DNA of 64,000 bases from Penelope pileata (Eukaryota; Chordata; Aves; Galliformes; Cracidae): assembly GCA_013396635.1 (NCBI GenBank), contig WBMW01003963.1:18374-82373 (forward strand), written 5' to 3'. Each line of letters begins with the position of its first letter. Positions within the stretch are counted from its first letter, which is position 1. Positions 1 through 13,099 of this stretch are shown piece after piece. A program made the position numbers and the translations under genes. The notes under the pieces were generated by a model. That model did no database searches and was not told the origin of the DNA. It worked only from the letters and a program-made list of their open reading frames with translations.

Positions 1-93
1 GAAAAGAAAAGAAAAGAAAAGAAAAGAAAAGAAAAGAAAAGAAAAGAAAAGAAAAGAAAAGAAAAGAAAAGAAAAGAAAAGAAAAGAAAAGAA

Positions 94-137
<44 letters not shown>

Positions 138-238
138 GAGAAAAAGAAAGAGAGAAAAAGAAAGAAAGAAAATGAAAGGAAAAAAGAAAGAAAGAAAAAA
201 GGAAAGAAAAAGAAAGAAAATGAAAGGAAAATCCAAAC
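1..238. repeat. (GAAAA)n / (GAAA)n microsatellite
   Basis: Nineteen perfect GAAAA units (1-95) are followed directly by ten perfect GAAA units (96-135). An imperfect GA-rich tail continues to about 238. The array is cut by the left edge of the window. The lysine-rich ORF that begins inside it is only translated repeat. Confidence 0.97.
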
Positions 239-419
239 AGGCAAAAAAGAATCATTTTCCCAGATTTCCAGTTGGTTTGGGTATTATAGCTGCAAAAGCT
301 TTGCTCTCCATCCCTCAGCCTCTCCTCTTGCTTTCTCCCAGCACCCCTTCACCCCCTGGTTTGCCACCGGTCTCACCCTGGCGGGGCGTGCACAAATTCC
401 ACACCCACGTTGCTCTGCC

Positions 420-985
420 TTTGTTCATAACTCAGTCCTGCCAGGCTCTGAACTATTTTTATTGCTCTCCTCTGAATAATTTTCAATCTGTCACTATCTT
501 TCAGGTAATGTGGTGCCCATAATTAAATACTGCAGGCGCTACCGCACCAGAGCCATATGCAGACGGACTATTACCTCCTCGCGCTGTGATGTGACGTCTT
601 CAGCCCCAAATCAAATTGGCCTTTTTTGCTGCCATATCTCAAGGCAAACTCATGTCTAATTTACTCCACACTATCATCTCCAGATCTCTTGCAGCATTAC
701 TGCTTCTCGGGTTTTTATCACTGATTGAATATCTGGGTTTTAGATTATTTTTCCACAAATGTAGCAGCCTCTATTTTCGATGTTGAATCTCATTTTATTC
801 TCCACTCATTTTTCCAGCCTTTTCAGATTCCTTTACATTATTTTTCTCCCGTCGCTTGGGTTTCTAAATCCACCCATCCTAGTTTAGTTTGCACTTTGCA
901 TCAACAAACCATTCACTTCTTCGTTCAGGTCATTGAAATAGCTGGCAAAGGAGCTCCCCGTTCAGCAAACCATTTAAGCACATGT
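420..985 (-). mobile_element. Ancient CR1/L3-type LINE fragment
   Basis: Read on the plus strand, the segment follows the reverse complement of CR1/L3-family LINEs block by block. The order is the 'ctctcctctgaataattt' block, the 'gtggtgcccataattaaa' block, then 'gttgaatctcattttatt', and finally 'ttcaggtcattgaaatag'. This is the order I know for the 3' half of ORF2 in this family. The copy is heavily diverged and has no intact ORF, so it is far older than the other CR1 copies here. Boundaries are approximate. Another CR1-clade subfamily is possible. Confidence 0.65.
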
Positions 986-2775
986 TTACAACCTTCAGGA
1001 GTCTATAGGACTCTGGTATGTGACAAAGCACACGCTGGCATGCTCATTAGTTAGGTTGTAATTACAAAAAACATTGCTTCACCTGTAATATTTGGTGCAG
1101 ATTTTGGTGCAGATCTCTGCCCCTCGGCAACCCAATGCTGCTGGGCCCCCACCACGAGGACCTGCTGCACCCACACCAGAGGGATGCTCTCCCCATGGAA
1201 AGATTCCCAATGTCTTCAAATTTGGCTGCAAGAATTTTGCTGCTGGAGGAAAATGCCTGGGATATCCATAGTGAAATGGTATATCCTGTGGGTGATCTGC
1301 TCTAAAGCAAAAGGCATTTGGTTCTGGAAAGCACCACAAGAAGATCCCATGGTTATTCAGAACCCAAATGGAGCTCATCTGTGGATATAGCCCATGTGAG
1401 AGGTGTTCCCGAGCTGGTATTTCTTAGTCTTCTTTTTTTGAGCAAAAAGGCTCATTTTGGCTGATTTCCCTAAATAAACAAGCCTCAGCTGACATTTCCC
1501 TCACAATATTTGTTTCTTTATTTTAATCGGTACAGTAGATCTGTTGCCTTTACTAGAAAACAAGCAGGACCAGCTTTCTTCTGGCATTATTAACATTTTC
1601 TTCCTCATTTTCCTGCAGCTCTTCAGTTTTTCATCAAGAAAAGAAAAGAAATTGGCAGAGCTTTAGGAAATTTGTTAGCTAATTCCCTTAGCAGCAGAGA
1701 AATCCAGGTTAGTTAGTTTATATGTACGGTCATATTTGTAGGATCTTTCTATGCATCATTTATTGTGTATAACCTTAAGAAATTCCTGTTAGGATCCTGT
1801 AGACAGTTGGGAAAATGGGTTTGTTGTAGGGCTATGTGGGAGAAGCTGGTTTTAAAAGAATATTTTTGGAAAATGAAGCATACAGATGAGCAGGGCTGGC
1901 TGGTGGCAAGCTGTGCTAGCGGGGAGGTGACACCCGCGGGCAGGCTTGGGAGCAGCCTGGCACCAAGGCACAGGTTGCAAGTGTATTCCAAAACCCAAGG
2001 ATATTTGGTAACGGGCACAGTTACACTCTTGGAGAGCCTGTGACCAAAAAGCAGGGGAAAAAATAATCCAATATATCATTTGCTGTGCATTTTTCTACTG
2101 TTTATACATTTCATTTTGCTAAGTTTTCTGGCCTTCCTACAAAAATTCTCCCAATACCTTCTTCTATTCTCCTTATTAAGGACAGATTTTTTTAAAAAAA
2201 AGTTCAGCAGCCCAGCCATTTTTGATTCACCCTCAATTTAATCCCCTTCTAATTAATTAACGGCCCTACTGTCTCTCCAGAACGTCCTTTCCCTTTGATA
2301 CAGGTTTAAAAACCCTTTTTAAGTTCTTCGGTTCACTCTAAATTCTTTTTTTTCCCCCTTATCCTTATTATTTCCCCTATAATCCCTAACTGAATCTGAG
2401 CGTGCTTGTTTGATTCCTTCCCTGCCCCCTCTTCCTTTCTAATTTTGAGTACAGCTTTTTTTTTTTTTTAATTAAAAAAAATTAAAGCCTCAGATCTTCA
2501 CGCAGTCCCTCATGAAGCCACGTTGGCTGCTCCTTGTTCTCTCCCTTCTTCGTTTCGACGGGAGCAGCCGTCTCCAGCAGCTTAATTACGGCTTCTTGCA
2601 GGAGTCCCCCTGCTTCCCCGGCTGTACAGTGCTCCTCGCCTGCAGTCTGCTGACTTTTGTTAAATACAGTACGCAGCCTGCACCTTCCATCTACCATGCA
2701 CACCGTGGGCCACGCTGCTCTCCTATTGAACCTACAAATGCAACTCTACATCAGGAAGGCTTTTTGCCCTTTTTG

Positions 2776-2820
<45 letters not shown>

Positions 2821-4710
2821 GCCATCTCTTGCCTTTGTCATATTTCTGGAATTAAGAAATTAGCTTCCAAAGGGAGTTGGGAACCCTGCTCTTTTTGTTA
2901 GATTCCCTGCTTGTTATTTAATTGTTCCCCAGCAAACACGGATAAAATGTTGCTGTTGGCCCAACATTTTGGCACCTTTTACAGCTCTCATTGCTCAACA
3001 GCTGAAAGCAGGGCCAGATCCTGAGGTAAATCTGTGCAGCCCTCTGTTCCCTGAGACCTGCGCTGCTTTCTGCAGGCGATGGATGCGGCTCCGCGTTCCT
3101 CCAGACACTTGGGACAGCTCGCAGAGCCCTTCCCATTTTCCTGCTAATATTGGCACTCCTGGGTGATAGTTTCCTGGTAGCTTATTTTTTTTTCTCCCCT
3201 CTATATATAAACCTGCGAATGTTGATAGCTTGAGCTTCTGGAACCAACTCTCAGTCCTCACGAATCTTTTTTAATTAGAATGGGAGGGCTCTGTTAACTA
3301 AAAGTGGAGGAAATAGCAGCATGAGGACACTGAACACAGCACGAGGATACCCATCTCTTGTAACTCCTTGTGAATTGTAAGCCACAAGGTATTTTACACA
3401 CCGTTTGAGGGGGTTGCTTTTATTTGTCTTTTTTTCCATCAGCGACTATTGCTGCCTAAAATCTTTTGTTCTTGCATCCACGAAATATCACAATACCAAC
3501 CACCCTTTCACATCCCGCACAGAAAACCAGCAGCTCCACGATGTCTCCCCCATCCTCAAGCCCATCTCGGCTGCCTTGCAGCCTTGTCCTATTTCTTTAC
3601 ATCCAGTTGCTTTACTTCCTCGCTCTTTCCACCTTCAGAGCTTTGCCCCCTCAGTGTCCCCAGAGCCTCCTCTCCTTTCCTGTGCACTCGGGATGGGCTA
3701 GGGTTGAGCGGGGCCGGGATTCATTTCCTCATGTTGTGACGCTTGCTGGGGCCGCTCGCCGCTGCACGCCCGGCTGAGTTTCCTCTCGCCTGGCTCAGCG
3801 CTGGCCTCGGCTCCTCGGCCCCAGCAACGCACTGTGCTCACTTACCCTTTGCTGAGGCTTTTCTTCGGTGTTTGCAGTAGATTTTCTGCCATTCAGGGAT
3901 GGGATTTTTTGCAGTCCTCTGCCATGAGTTTTGTCACAGAGTCGGCGCTGTGCAGGCTGCCCCAATATTGACTGCCAGTCCTCCTGGACTTTTATTTTAT
4001 TTCATTCAATGTTGGCACCATATGGCAACTATGGCAACTGAATATATAACCCCATTCACTTCCTGACTCAAGCCTGGCCTATTGAAGGGCTCCATGCTCT
4101 GGTCTGGATAAAAATAGTGATTCCTATAGGATGTAGTGGTGGCAAAGTTAAAACAACACCAGAGTGTCCCTTTTCTGATATAACAAACACATCAAAAAAA
4201 AAAAAGGAAATAGGTTTGACAAGGTTTCATACAGGGCAGACACAGAATATATGATGGTGAAAGCGAATGCATTAATAAAAGAATACAGCAAGTATAAAAT
4301 CCCAGTCTATGGAAGCTATGTCAGCAACATGTTTCTGTTTTTTTTTTTTTCTGTTGCTCGATTTGCAGAGAAAGATGGGAGCTCCCAGTTGCTTATTAGC
4401 AGAGAAAGAACAGAAATAAACGTCTGAGGGAAATACTGAGAAGCATCAGGGACATGCACCAGTTGGGACGTGCCATTTGTTTGGGCATTCTCAGAAGTTA
4501 CAGCTGAGATACGTGGTTTGGAGCTCCCTGTTCACATGAGCGGTTCCCCTCACACTCTCCCCACAAATTTGAGCACAGCTTTGCCAGGGCCGGGCCCTAC
4601 GGCTGTTTCTTCTTTCTGAACAGATACTGAGGGAACTAATTTTTCTGATGATTAATCTCAAACACTGCACCTGCAGTGCCTGTTTTCACTTGAATGAGAA
4701 GAGATTGATT
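986..4710. other. Gene-less unique sequence
   Basis: I see no exon with convincing splice signals. The stretch 2490-2640 faintly resembles another minus-strand CR1 fossil (a 'catgaagccacgttggctgc' block), but it is too diverged to call. Several T-rich tracts occur at 2340-2470. The remainder is undistinguished AT-rich sequence with short chance ORFs. Confidence 0.6.
2778..2819. repeat. Poly-T tract of 42
   Basis: An uninterrupted run of 42 T. No recognisable retroelement body abuts it on either side, so it may be a simple homopolymer or the tail of an element too old to recognise. Length is likely polymorphic and uncertain in the assembly. Confidence 0.95.
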
Positions 4711-4735
4711 TATCTATCTATCTTTCTGTCTGTCT
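4711..4735. repeat. Degenerate TATC/TGTC microsatellite
   Basis: Three TATC units are followed by TTTC- and TGTC-type units, immediately before the MIR-like SINE fossil. Confidence 0.8.
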
Positions 4736-4751
4736 CATTATACATCTCCCG

Positions 4752-4912
4752 TAGCATCTCAGGACCTCAAAAAATGATGACGCACTTATCTTCCCAATAG
4801 CCCTACGAGGTGGGGAGGTGTTATCTCCTCTTGCCAGATGGGGAGATTGAGGTAGGAGAGAGCAAAGTGATATGCCTGAGGTTATGGGAGAAGTTGGTGG
4901 CAGAGCCAGGCA
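4752..4912 (+). mobile_element. MIR-type SINE fossil (CORE-SINE)
   Basis: The sequence keeps the MIR core and 3' blocks in the correct order. They are 'cttatcttcccaatagccct', then 'acgaggtggggaggtgttat', then 'ccagatggggagattgaggt', then a degenerate 'tatgcctgaggttatggg' (the usual 'cttgcccaaggtcacaca' block), then 'ggtggcagagccaggca'. These match the familiar MIR text (ccctatgaggtaggta, acagatgaggaaactgagg, agtggcagagcc). MIR is a tRNA-derived SINE mobilised by L2 LINEs, and both are long extinct in birds. The copy is old but co-linear over about 160 bases. The tRNA-like head is not recognisable. Confidence 0.75.
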
Positions 4913-6090
4913 ATGTGCAGAGCTGTCTGGAGCTTCGGATCTGTGCCATAAGTCCCATACAGTCCGGATTGCTTTTGGGATCAACTGGAAAGGATCAGAG
5001 AATTGTGCTGCTCGCATCCCTGTGCCCGCTCCTGGCACACCCACCCCACTGTGCTGGTACCTGTGCAGGCAGCCAACAGGAGCAGCTCTTTTGGGATGCG
5101 CCTTGGGAATAAAAAAATACTGCCATCAAAGGTTTGATAAAAAGTAGAAGTCCCTTGAGAGCCCTTCCCCCAATACCCATGGCTGTGGGCTCATCCCTTG
5201 TGTGGTCCAGGAGCAGCAGGGGAGAAGCTGAGCATGGGGGCATCTCTGGTCTCCTCTAGGCAAGCGAGGATGGGGTCACTCAGTGTAACCCTTACAGCAC
5301 GCCTGGCTCCAAACTGCAGCTTGAACCCATGCTCCTTGTAGGACCCAGGAGTGGCCCAGACACGTCCTGTGCTGCTCAGACGCAGCTCCAAAGGGGACCT
5401 GGCTTTATGGTGATGCCACCCTGAATCCAAGTCCATTTGATCAACTCTTGGGCATCCCAAGGTTGGTGAAGGGGACATTTTTGGTGACATAGTAAAGGCA
5501 GATACAAAGCAGAGCACCAAGGCTTGTAGCAGAGCTGTTGCCCTGATATGGGTGACAGCTCTGGCAGGTGAGACTGTGGCATTGCAGGCTAACTCGGCAG
5601 AAATCCTACAGCTAATGGGCAAACGGTGTTAATTAAATTCCCAAAGCACCAGCTTTAATTAACCTCTCTGCTGTCCCTGTGCCCAGCAGCAGCTCCTGCC
5701 CAGCGCCAGGAGGACTGCACTGCTGGTGCCCAGCAGCTGATGGAGGTGGCACCAGGGCTGCCCGGGTGCAGGACCTGACTGACCATCTCCCAGTGCCAGG
5801 GGGCCCCTGCTGAAGACATTTTTGGGGTGCATCAGAGGAACCGGTTTACTGCAGGTTGTCTTTTCCATACACACCAGCTTCATTGCTTCCAGCAGGGCTA
5901 CAAATGTGGAGGATCTCACTTTCCATTTTTCTTAGTGTGCATCTTAATGTGTAGCCAATGGAGCTTGCAGTCTTGTCAGGGGTGGGGGTAAGCAGGTGGC
6001 TGTCAGACAACAGCAGCCAACAACACTTGTGTGCCAGCTGCTTTGTAGCATGACCCAAGTATTACAGCTCTCGGTCCAATACAAACAAAT
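4913..6090. other. Gene-less unique sequence
   Basis: Moderately GC-rich with several overlapping chance ORFs on both strands. None has splice signals or family resemblance. I see nothing else. Confidence 0.6.
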
Positions 6091-6316
6091 TGGGAAGGTT
6101 TAAGTTGGATACCAGGAAAAAATTCTTCACTGAAAGGGTTGTGAGGCATTAGAACAGGGTGCCCAGGTAAGAAATTGAGTCATCACCCTTGGAGGTATTT
6201 AAGATGTGTAGATGTGGTGCTTAGGGACATGGTTTAGTGGTAGACTTGGCAGCGCTAGGTTAGTGGTTGGGCTTGATGATCTTAGAGGTCTTTTCCTACC
6301 TAAATGATTCTATGAA
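6091..6316 (+). mobile_element. CR1 LINE, 3' end
   Basis: A 5'-truncated CR1 copy. The 'aaaattcttcactgaaaggg' block is followed by 'gaggtattt', by 'cttgatgatcttagaggtct' and by the terminal 'atgattctatgaa'. This block order and terminus are diagnostic of avian CR1 on the plus strand. No coding capacity remains. Confidence 0.93.
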
Positions 6317-6524
6317 ATAATTACGTGCATGTGCCAGGGCAAGAACAAGAAGAGTTGGTGTTGCAGCAAGAACGAATGAGCGCCAGGCCGCTGCAGCTGC
6401 AATGTAGCCACAGCATGTCACCGACTGCAGGCTTCCTGCAGCCCTCACATCACAAGGCAGCTGTGCCAGGGGTAGCACAAGTGTTGGGCCCTGGGGTTTG
6501 GGTCCTGCTAGGAAACTGCTGTTT

Positions 6525-6835
6525 CATCCAAAATTCAAGTCCTATGTCTGAGAGCACTGTCCAAATGCTTCTTGAACTCCAGCAGGCCTGGTGCCATGCC
6601 CACTGCCCTGGGGAGCCTGTTCCAGGGCCCAACCTTTTCCTCACCCCCACCTGACCCTCCCCTGACACAGCTCCATGCCGTTCCGTCAGGCCCTGTCGCT
6701 GTCCCCAGAGAGCAGAGCTCAGTGCTGCCCCTGTGCTCCCTGTGAGGGGGCTGTAGGCCACCATGAGGCCTCCTCTCAGCCTCCTGTGCTCTGGGCTGAG
6801 CAAACCAAGGGACCTTGGCTGCTCCTCACATGCTT
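6525..6835 (-). mobile_element. CR1 LINE fragment, ORF2 3' part and 3' UTR
   Basis: Closely matches the copies at 37.3 and 44.7 kb over the blocks 'tatgtctgagagcactgtcc', 'ctgtcgctgtccccagagag' and 'gtgagggggctgtaggccac'. The 3' terminal part normally found at the left end is missing or diverged. The 142-codon minus-strand ORF here is CR1 sequence, not a gene. Confidence 0.93.
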
Positions 6836-9800
6836 TGTGCTGCTGTGTGAGCTGTTGTGCTGGGGTGCTGCTTGACACTTGGAACTCTCAGTGGGCTCAC
6901 TAGGACAACGGTGCAGTCTAAAAGATGTCCTTTCCCAAAGCACGCCTGGATGCCTGCTAAATGCATTTCCATGTTGTAAAAGTGAGGATGGACATGGCAT
7001 ACATAGCAAAAGGGCTCTGCGCACATCCATGTGCTCAGCTCACTACTGCAGGAGGAAAGGGTCAAAATGATGGCCAAGATCAGTGCTGCTTCCCCAGCTA
7101 GGCTTTTTGGTGCTGGTTGGAATCCCTGCAAAGGTTTCTGTTTGGGGTAACGTCACCTTTGGAGTGAGGCCTGCATCTGGTGGATGTGACACGCAGAACC
7201 AGGGCTGAGCATCAGCTCCAGGATGGGATCCTGACACCACAGACTCCTGCTGTCACTGCTTGAGCCTTACATTTTGGGCTCTTCCTTCCCAATAACGTAA
7301 GCTTTTCTTCTTCTTTTATTCCCTGGAAATTACTTTAAACTCATGTTTGAATTAATTTCTTTTGGGCATCTTCGTTGCTTTTCTTTTTATTTTTGGTAAT
7401 AATGTTTCTCACATTTTAGGGAAAAAGAAGCACAGCCCAAAACAGAACTCGTTTTTTGCTTCTACACCTATAGCTGCTCTCTGCTGCTGTGCTCATACAC
7501 TTTCCTTTTTTCCCATCTGCAAGTCCTGTTCCCCATGTAGCCCTGCTATAAACCCTCTGCTCTACACTCCTCTCTGTTTCTCTCTTACTGTTCTCATATT
7601 TCCTCACTCCTCTTGCTTTCCGTAGCTTTTGTGACCTCATCTTTTCCATTTCCTCCCATCTTCTCCAGCCTGGTTCACACCTAGGAAACCCCCTGGGGTT
7701 TCAGAGCCCCGTCCAGATACACTGCACCATATCTATCTTCTTCTGTCTGAAGGAGACATGAGCACTCAGCAGGACACTACCAACCCCGAGGGGACATTGG
7801 CACAGAGTCTTCAGCACTGAGCTCAGGCCCTTCAGGAACATGCAAACCTCAGGGCACACATTACTGAATGGGTTATTTAACACAGGACCACAGCCCAGAT
7901 GTGCCTGAAGTACTTACCTGCCCTTTGCCTCAATCCAGAAGCCTCCATATGGTGGAGGACATTGGTTTCCAGCAGATATTCCCAGTGTGGTGTGCAAGGA
8001 AGATCTCTGCTTCTCTCTCCTTTCCCACAGGGTTCCTCTGTGCCACAGTCTCTGGAGGACTTGGACAGAATGACCGGAATCCAAGCCACTCCATGCAGAG
8101 GTCAGTCGTTGTTAGTTCTACCCTGCTTTCCTTTAGTTTATTCAAGTTTTGACCAATAAAAGCTGTTGTTTCTGACGGCTTATCTAAGAAAGCACTTGTC
8201 TGGCTTTGTATTAACTACCCCTAATGTGTCCTTCTGCGTGTAATGCGTGGCAAAATAGTGGGAAGCTTGTGAATTAATGAAAGTAAGAAAATGTCTTATC
8301 TAGAAATTTTGAGTATAAAGTTTTTTCCCATCAGAGTACGAAATAAGATTATATCAACAACTAGTACTGAATCTCACAGTTGTGAGAGCTGTTTTAGGCA
8401 CTAATATGGAGTCTATACCTATATTTGGCATGAAACACATTTCCTGAAAAAGTTTGTACCAGGTACTAGAACTATTGCCTTCAAGCCCTGAGAAAGCAAC
8501 AAGGAATGGGAAAGTGGGAATTAGCCCTACCTGAATATAAGTGCTGGATAGCAGTACAGTGGTTCAACATATGTCCTCCAGCATCAGACACAGTCCAGAC
8601 TCCATGTAATTGGTGCCAGCGTGGTGCTTCCATCGCCAGACACCTCTGTCAGACACTGCTCCATATTAAAGACCCAAAGCTTTTTTGTTGAAGGACTCAT
8701 GTCTCCTGAAGCTAGAAACAGCTCTGGGCACAAGCTGCTTCTGATCTGAATAATTTTTGTTTTGGTATAGAAGAAGAAGAGATGGCTGTTCAGTTGGTGG
8801 TTTGTGGTATCAAGTCTCAGAGGTGAAAAAGAAAAAACAGAACTAAAGCTCAGACATTCCATCCTTATTGATTCCTGCAAGGTTCTGAAATAGTAAAGAC
8901 CTTAGGAAAGGACTTCCATCCAGAAGGACAGTGTCAGGAAGCTTGGAGCCCTCCTATTCTGAAGCAGAGCTGGAGGGACTTTGTGTTTTCCTTCATAAAA
9001 GTAAGCTTTTCAAAATTCTTTCCCCTCTGTAGGAGAAAGAAGTGGGAAAGCATGCTCAGAAATAGAAGATTCAAGCTATGTATTCTGGGTATAACTCATT
9101 CATCACCCAAGATGTAGTCCTGAACAAGAGCTGCTAGAAGTGGAAGCTGGCACTGAGAAGACTTTTCCTAGATCTGGGACTTGCAGACAAAGAGAAAGAA
9201 ATTCATGTCAATATGGACAATGTCCATGAAGGGTCAGTTAAAATTTCTGCTGATTTGTTCTTAATTTGGACAAGAAAAGCTCCAAATATGAACCAAGTTA
9301 CCTTGACTTGGTAATAAAGTTTTACACAGAGAACTCAGTTCTTTATCGATTTCTACACAACCTGGATTTTCAAGGAATTATCCACTCTCATAAAGTCTAA
9401 CATAACTCCTACTTTCCACCTGAAGCATCTCTTTGAATTGCCTTCAATGGTAGAGAACCATTAATGAGTCTGTTTAGAATAAAGAAGCTTAGATTATTTG
9501 AGGTATCTTTTAAAAAAACACTGTATATTCCATTGAGGTTATATTCAGACTAAGGAAAGTCAAATTTAGAGCATAGCAAATAGTAATGTTCCTGTGGAAC
9601 AAACTATTTTAGTCAGAAATCTTATTTGAACAATTAATCAGTGAGAAAAACTCTTTTTTGAGACCATGTCAAGGTGTTGGGTACGTTTCTCTTTCAGGAG
9701 CATATTAAATCAAGAGTAAGGTCAGTCAAATCACTTGCAGCAGTTAGGAGAGTAGTCTGGATACCTTCTGGAGGTGTTTCTACAAACCTTAACCAAATGA

Positions 9801-12800
9801 GATCTTTTATACAAATCTGTGGCTTACAAAGAGCCTAAAAAGCCTGATAGAATTGCTGTAAATCGAAACTCATCATGAGGATTTGAAGAGCACCTCAGAA
9901 CAACACCAGTGGCTTCAGACCACATTTCAGTGCTCTCAGCTACAGACAAATTATAGCCAAGGTACCACAGATCTCTACCTAGATGTTTTTCTTCTTTAGT
10001 TATCTGGTAAGTAACCATTAGCAGGATGAATCTGCCATGAGATCATACAGTCACTCCTTCCTTATAGCTTTCAACTTTTGGAAAGTGTCTGGGGAATGAT
10101 CCCCTCAATGCATTTCAATACTTAGAAGACATTCTTCATGATTTCTCGTATAGTCAAGACCAGACCTTGATCTCTATGGGACAGGTAACAATACTGTCCA
10201 TCCAAACACCAACTTTTTGCTGCTCAAGCAGTTTAACCTTCCTGCCTTCTTAACTACAGCCATGAAAAATCAGCTTCCTATCAAGTTAAACACTATTTTT
10301 ATTAAGAATAGTTGTCATCTAGAACTAAATCCCGTGGCTGTGAAGTATAAAAGAGGCTTTCAGGCTGACTTTCCTTGAACTGTGGCAGCTTAAGTCTTGT
10401 TGCCATTGCTGAAGCTCATCAGGAAATCATTTGAAGGGCTCAAAGGTTAAGAATCTGTGTTTTCATCTGGACACAAAGGTGAAAGATCAGATGGCTGATC
10501 TCAGCTATTTGTGTTTTGTCTTTTTATCATCTTCAAATGAATCACGGAGCTGTTCATTCAGCTTCATGAGGACAGGGCTTTCATAGACGTATCCAAGATT
10601 GTTTACAGGCTTTTCAGGAGAGATGGGAGATCTTTCCTGAAGAGAAACGGACAGAGCTGGTGATATTTGTTATTTCTATTACAGCAATATTTCAGGAGAT
10701 CCCTGAAATTAGACAGGCAGGTTTTGTACTAACATAATAAAAAACATGAGCTCTGTCCTTATGATCTGAAAAAGGACAACAGGTGGACAAAAATAAGCAG
10801 ATCAGGCTGAAGGGGTAAAAAAAAGAAAAATAATCAAAAAAGATGAAAACTAACAGTGAACTAAAGCCCACAGTGAGTAAGGAAGAGGTGGTGTTTTGAT
10901 ACAAATCAGTACAAGAGATTGAGCCCTGCACACCCACTGAAGAAAGCAAGTCAGGAGTCCTTCAAATCTGAAATTGTGCAGTGAGCCACGAGCTCCACCT
11001 AGGAACTTTGGGTCAGAGGATGGCTGATCCCAAGCTGCTCCATGTGATGGAGGATCTGCAGACAAATAGGGAGGACACACAGGAGCATGTGGCAGTGGCC
11101 ATGCCCACCCGAATGGATGCTGAGGCTACCAGATCCATGCATCTGCCCACAGCAGAAACAGCATTAAGCCCCAGAACATGTGCTTGTTCCTGGGGACTGG
11201 GGAACCTCTCCCACTGCTTGGCCAAGTTGATAAGAGGTGGGTGACTGCTGTCTTACAGCTGTCTCTCCTGTCATCATCTCTGGTTCCATGGAGCTTCCTG
11301 GGTGCCATCTCCCGTACCCTGCTCCATGGCTCTCACCCCGTGCTTTTAAAATCCTCCCCAGTGCAGCTCTGGGCAGAAAGAAATGGACTGACAAAATGTT
11401 TGAGGAGAAGCAAGCGCAACCTGAAGTCTCCTCCATGCAGAAGAGATGCAACTTTCTCATTCCTCACAGGATCCTGATAGGAAAGTGTTGCAGACAGACA
11501 AATCTCCATGGCTGTCCCCATTTGGGACCTGGAAGGCAGCAGTCAGGTGGGTTTCTCAAGCACTTAAGGATTGACTGTACATGAGAAGAAGGCTGTGCCC
11601 AGCACCGCTGGGCTGCTTCTCAGTCCAGCTTCAGGCAGCAGACAGAGCCTTGGCATTCACAGTATGAACAAGCCCAGGAGTGAAGAGCTGCTGTTAGTCA
11701 CCTTGGAAAGTGAGAACAACTGGCAAAACCATGCATGCTGGGAATGTGTTCCAGCAATCCATGCTGTCTGTGACCACTCGCTGGGCTGCAGTCCTCCTCT
11801 AACCTGGGCCAGGGCAGTCACAGGGGCTTCGAAGAGGGAAATCAATGCGAGGTTTTATGATAGCCCCTTCCATGGAAATGTAGTGATAAAGATCGTTGCC
11901 ATAGCTAACTGTAAAATCAAGATGTGTCTGCATGCTGGTACCTATGTCTGGTTAAATAGTGCCATGCAGCAAACCATGTGTCAGACAAGGAATGAGGACG
12001 TGTCCCATTTCTGCCAAATTTTGTCACTCCCACTTGTTATTTTAAGCTGTGAGTAAAGATGCTTTATCACCCCAGTAAAGTGGTTTGGTGTGTTCACATT
12101 GCTCTGATGGAAAGCACAGGGGAAGACTCCATGATGATGACTCAGATCCAAAAAGCACCAAAATCTGAAATTTCCTTTTGTGATCCAATCTGGTTCTGCA
12201 ATGTAAAGCTTTCTAAAGACAAAACAAAATTACCCTGAGGAAACAAGCCTTGAGACTCCGGTGTCACCGCTGTCACCAGCCCCAGGTGGCCACGAGTGCC
12301 CCTTCTCCCAGGTGGGCACACGGCACAGCCGGAGCCTGCTTTTGTGGGTGAGCCTTAAAGCATCAGGTTGTGTTACAGTTTACTTAATTATACATGGGAA
12401 GCTTCTCTAGGAAAGGCAGCATCGCTGTCTGGGGGCTGAGGGCTGGTAATACTGACTACGCTGGAATTAAGCCCGGGGGAATGGAAGGAAGGAAGATATT
12501 TGAAACTCTAAGATCTACCAAACCCAGACAGCTCAGTTTTCTATTCTGAAATTCAGTGGTAATGGGGGAATTAGGAGGAAAGAACACACATGGGGGCATA
12601 TGGGTAACCAAAGCCTAATCCCAGCACAGCTCCATCTTCCCTGCCTTTAGCTGTGTAGGCACAAGGCACCTGGAGGCTCACGGAGCTCCCGGGTGCTCTC
12701 CCTGCATGCATCACTTTAGACACAAAATCTGCTCACACTTTGCTTCTTTTGCTGGGTGCTGCTTTCTCTGAGCCTCGCAGGATAAGCACGAGGCTGCTCC

Positions 12801-13099
12801 TCGGGGACCCGCGGTGGCTGTGCAGAGCGGGAGCAGCCCCGTCCCGTGCACCAGGCTGACTGCCCAGTGCTCAGCTCACGGAAAGCTGCTGTCACCCACC
12901 GAGGTGCAGCTCCCATGGTGGAAGAAGTTAAAACACTCCTGACGAGCACCAGGACTTCCTGAGCCCTCACCTTTAATACAACAAGGAAGACTTTTTATTT
13001 TTACCATTTGAGACACATTGCCGTATTGGAATCTTTTCTTTCTTCCTTCATTAATGTCTATGTCACCTCCAGGGCTGCTGTAATTCCTCACTGGCTGCT
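6836..13099. other. Gene-less sequence without recognisable repeats
   Basis: More than 6 kb without a CR1 copy or a credible exon. The part 8880-10700 is AT-rich and nearly without ORFs. Chance ORFs cluster at 10.85-12.06 kb, the longest being 161 codons (11571-12056, plus strand), with no family resemblance. No RNA gene was recognised. Confidence 0.55.

Noticed and set aside
6450..6878. 142-codon minus-strand ORF with relatives at 37.4-37.8 and 44.7-45.1 kb
   Set aside because: The similarity among the three comes from CR1, not from a gene family.
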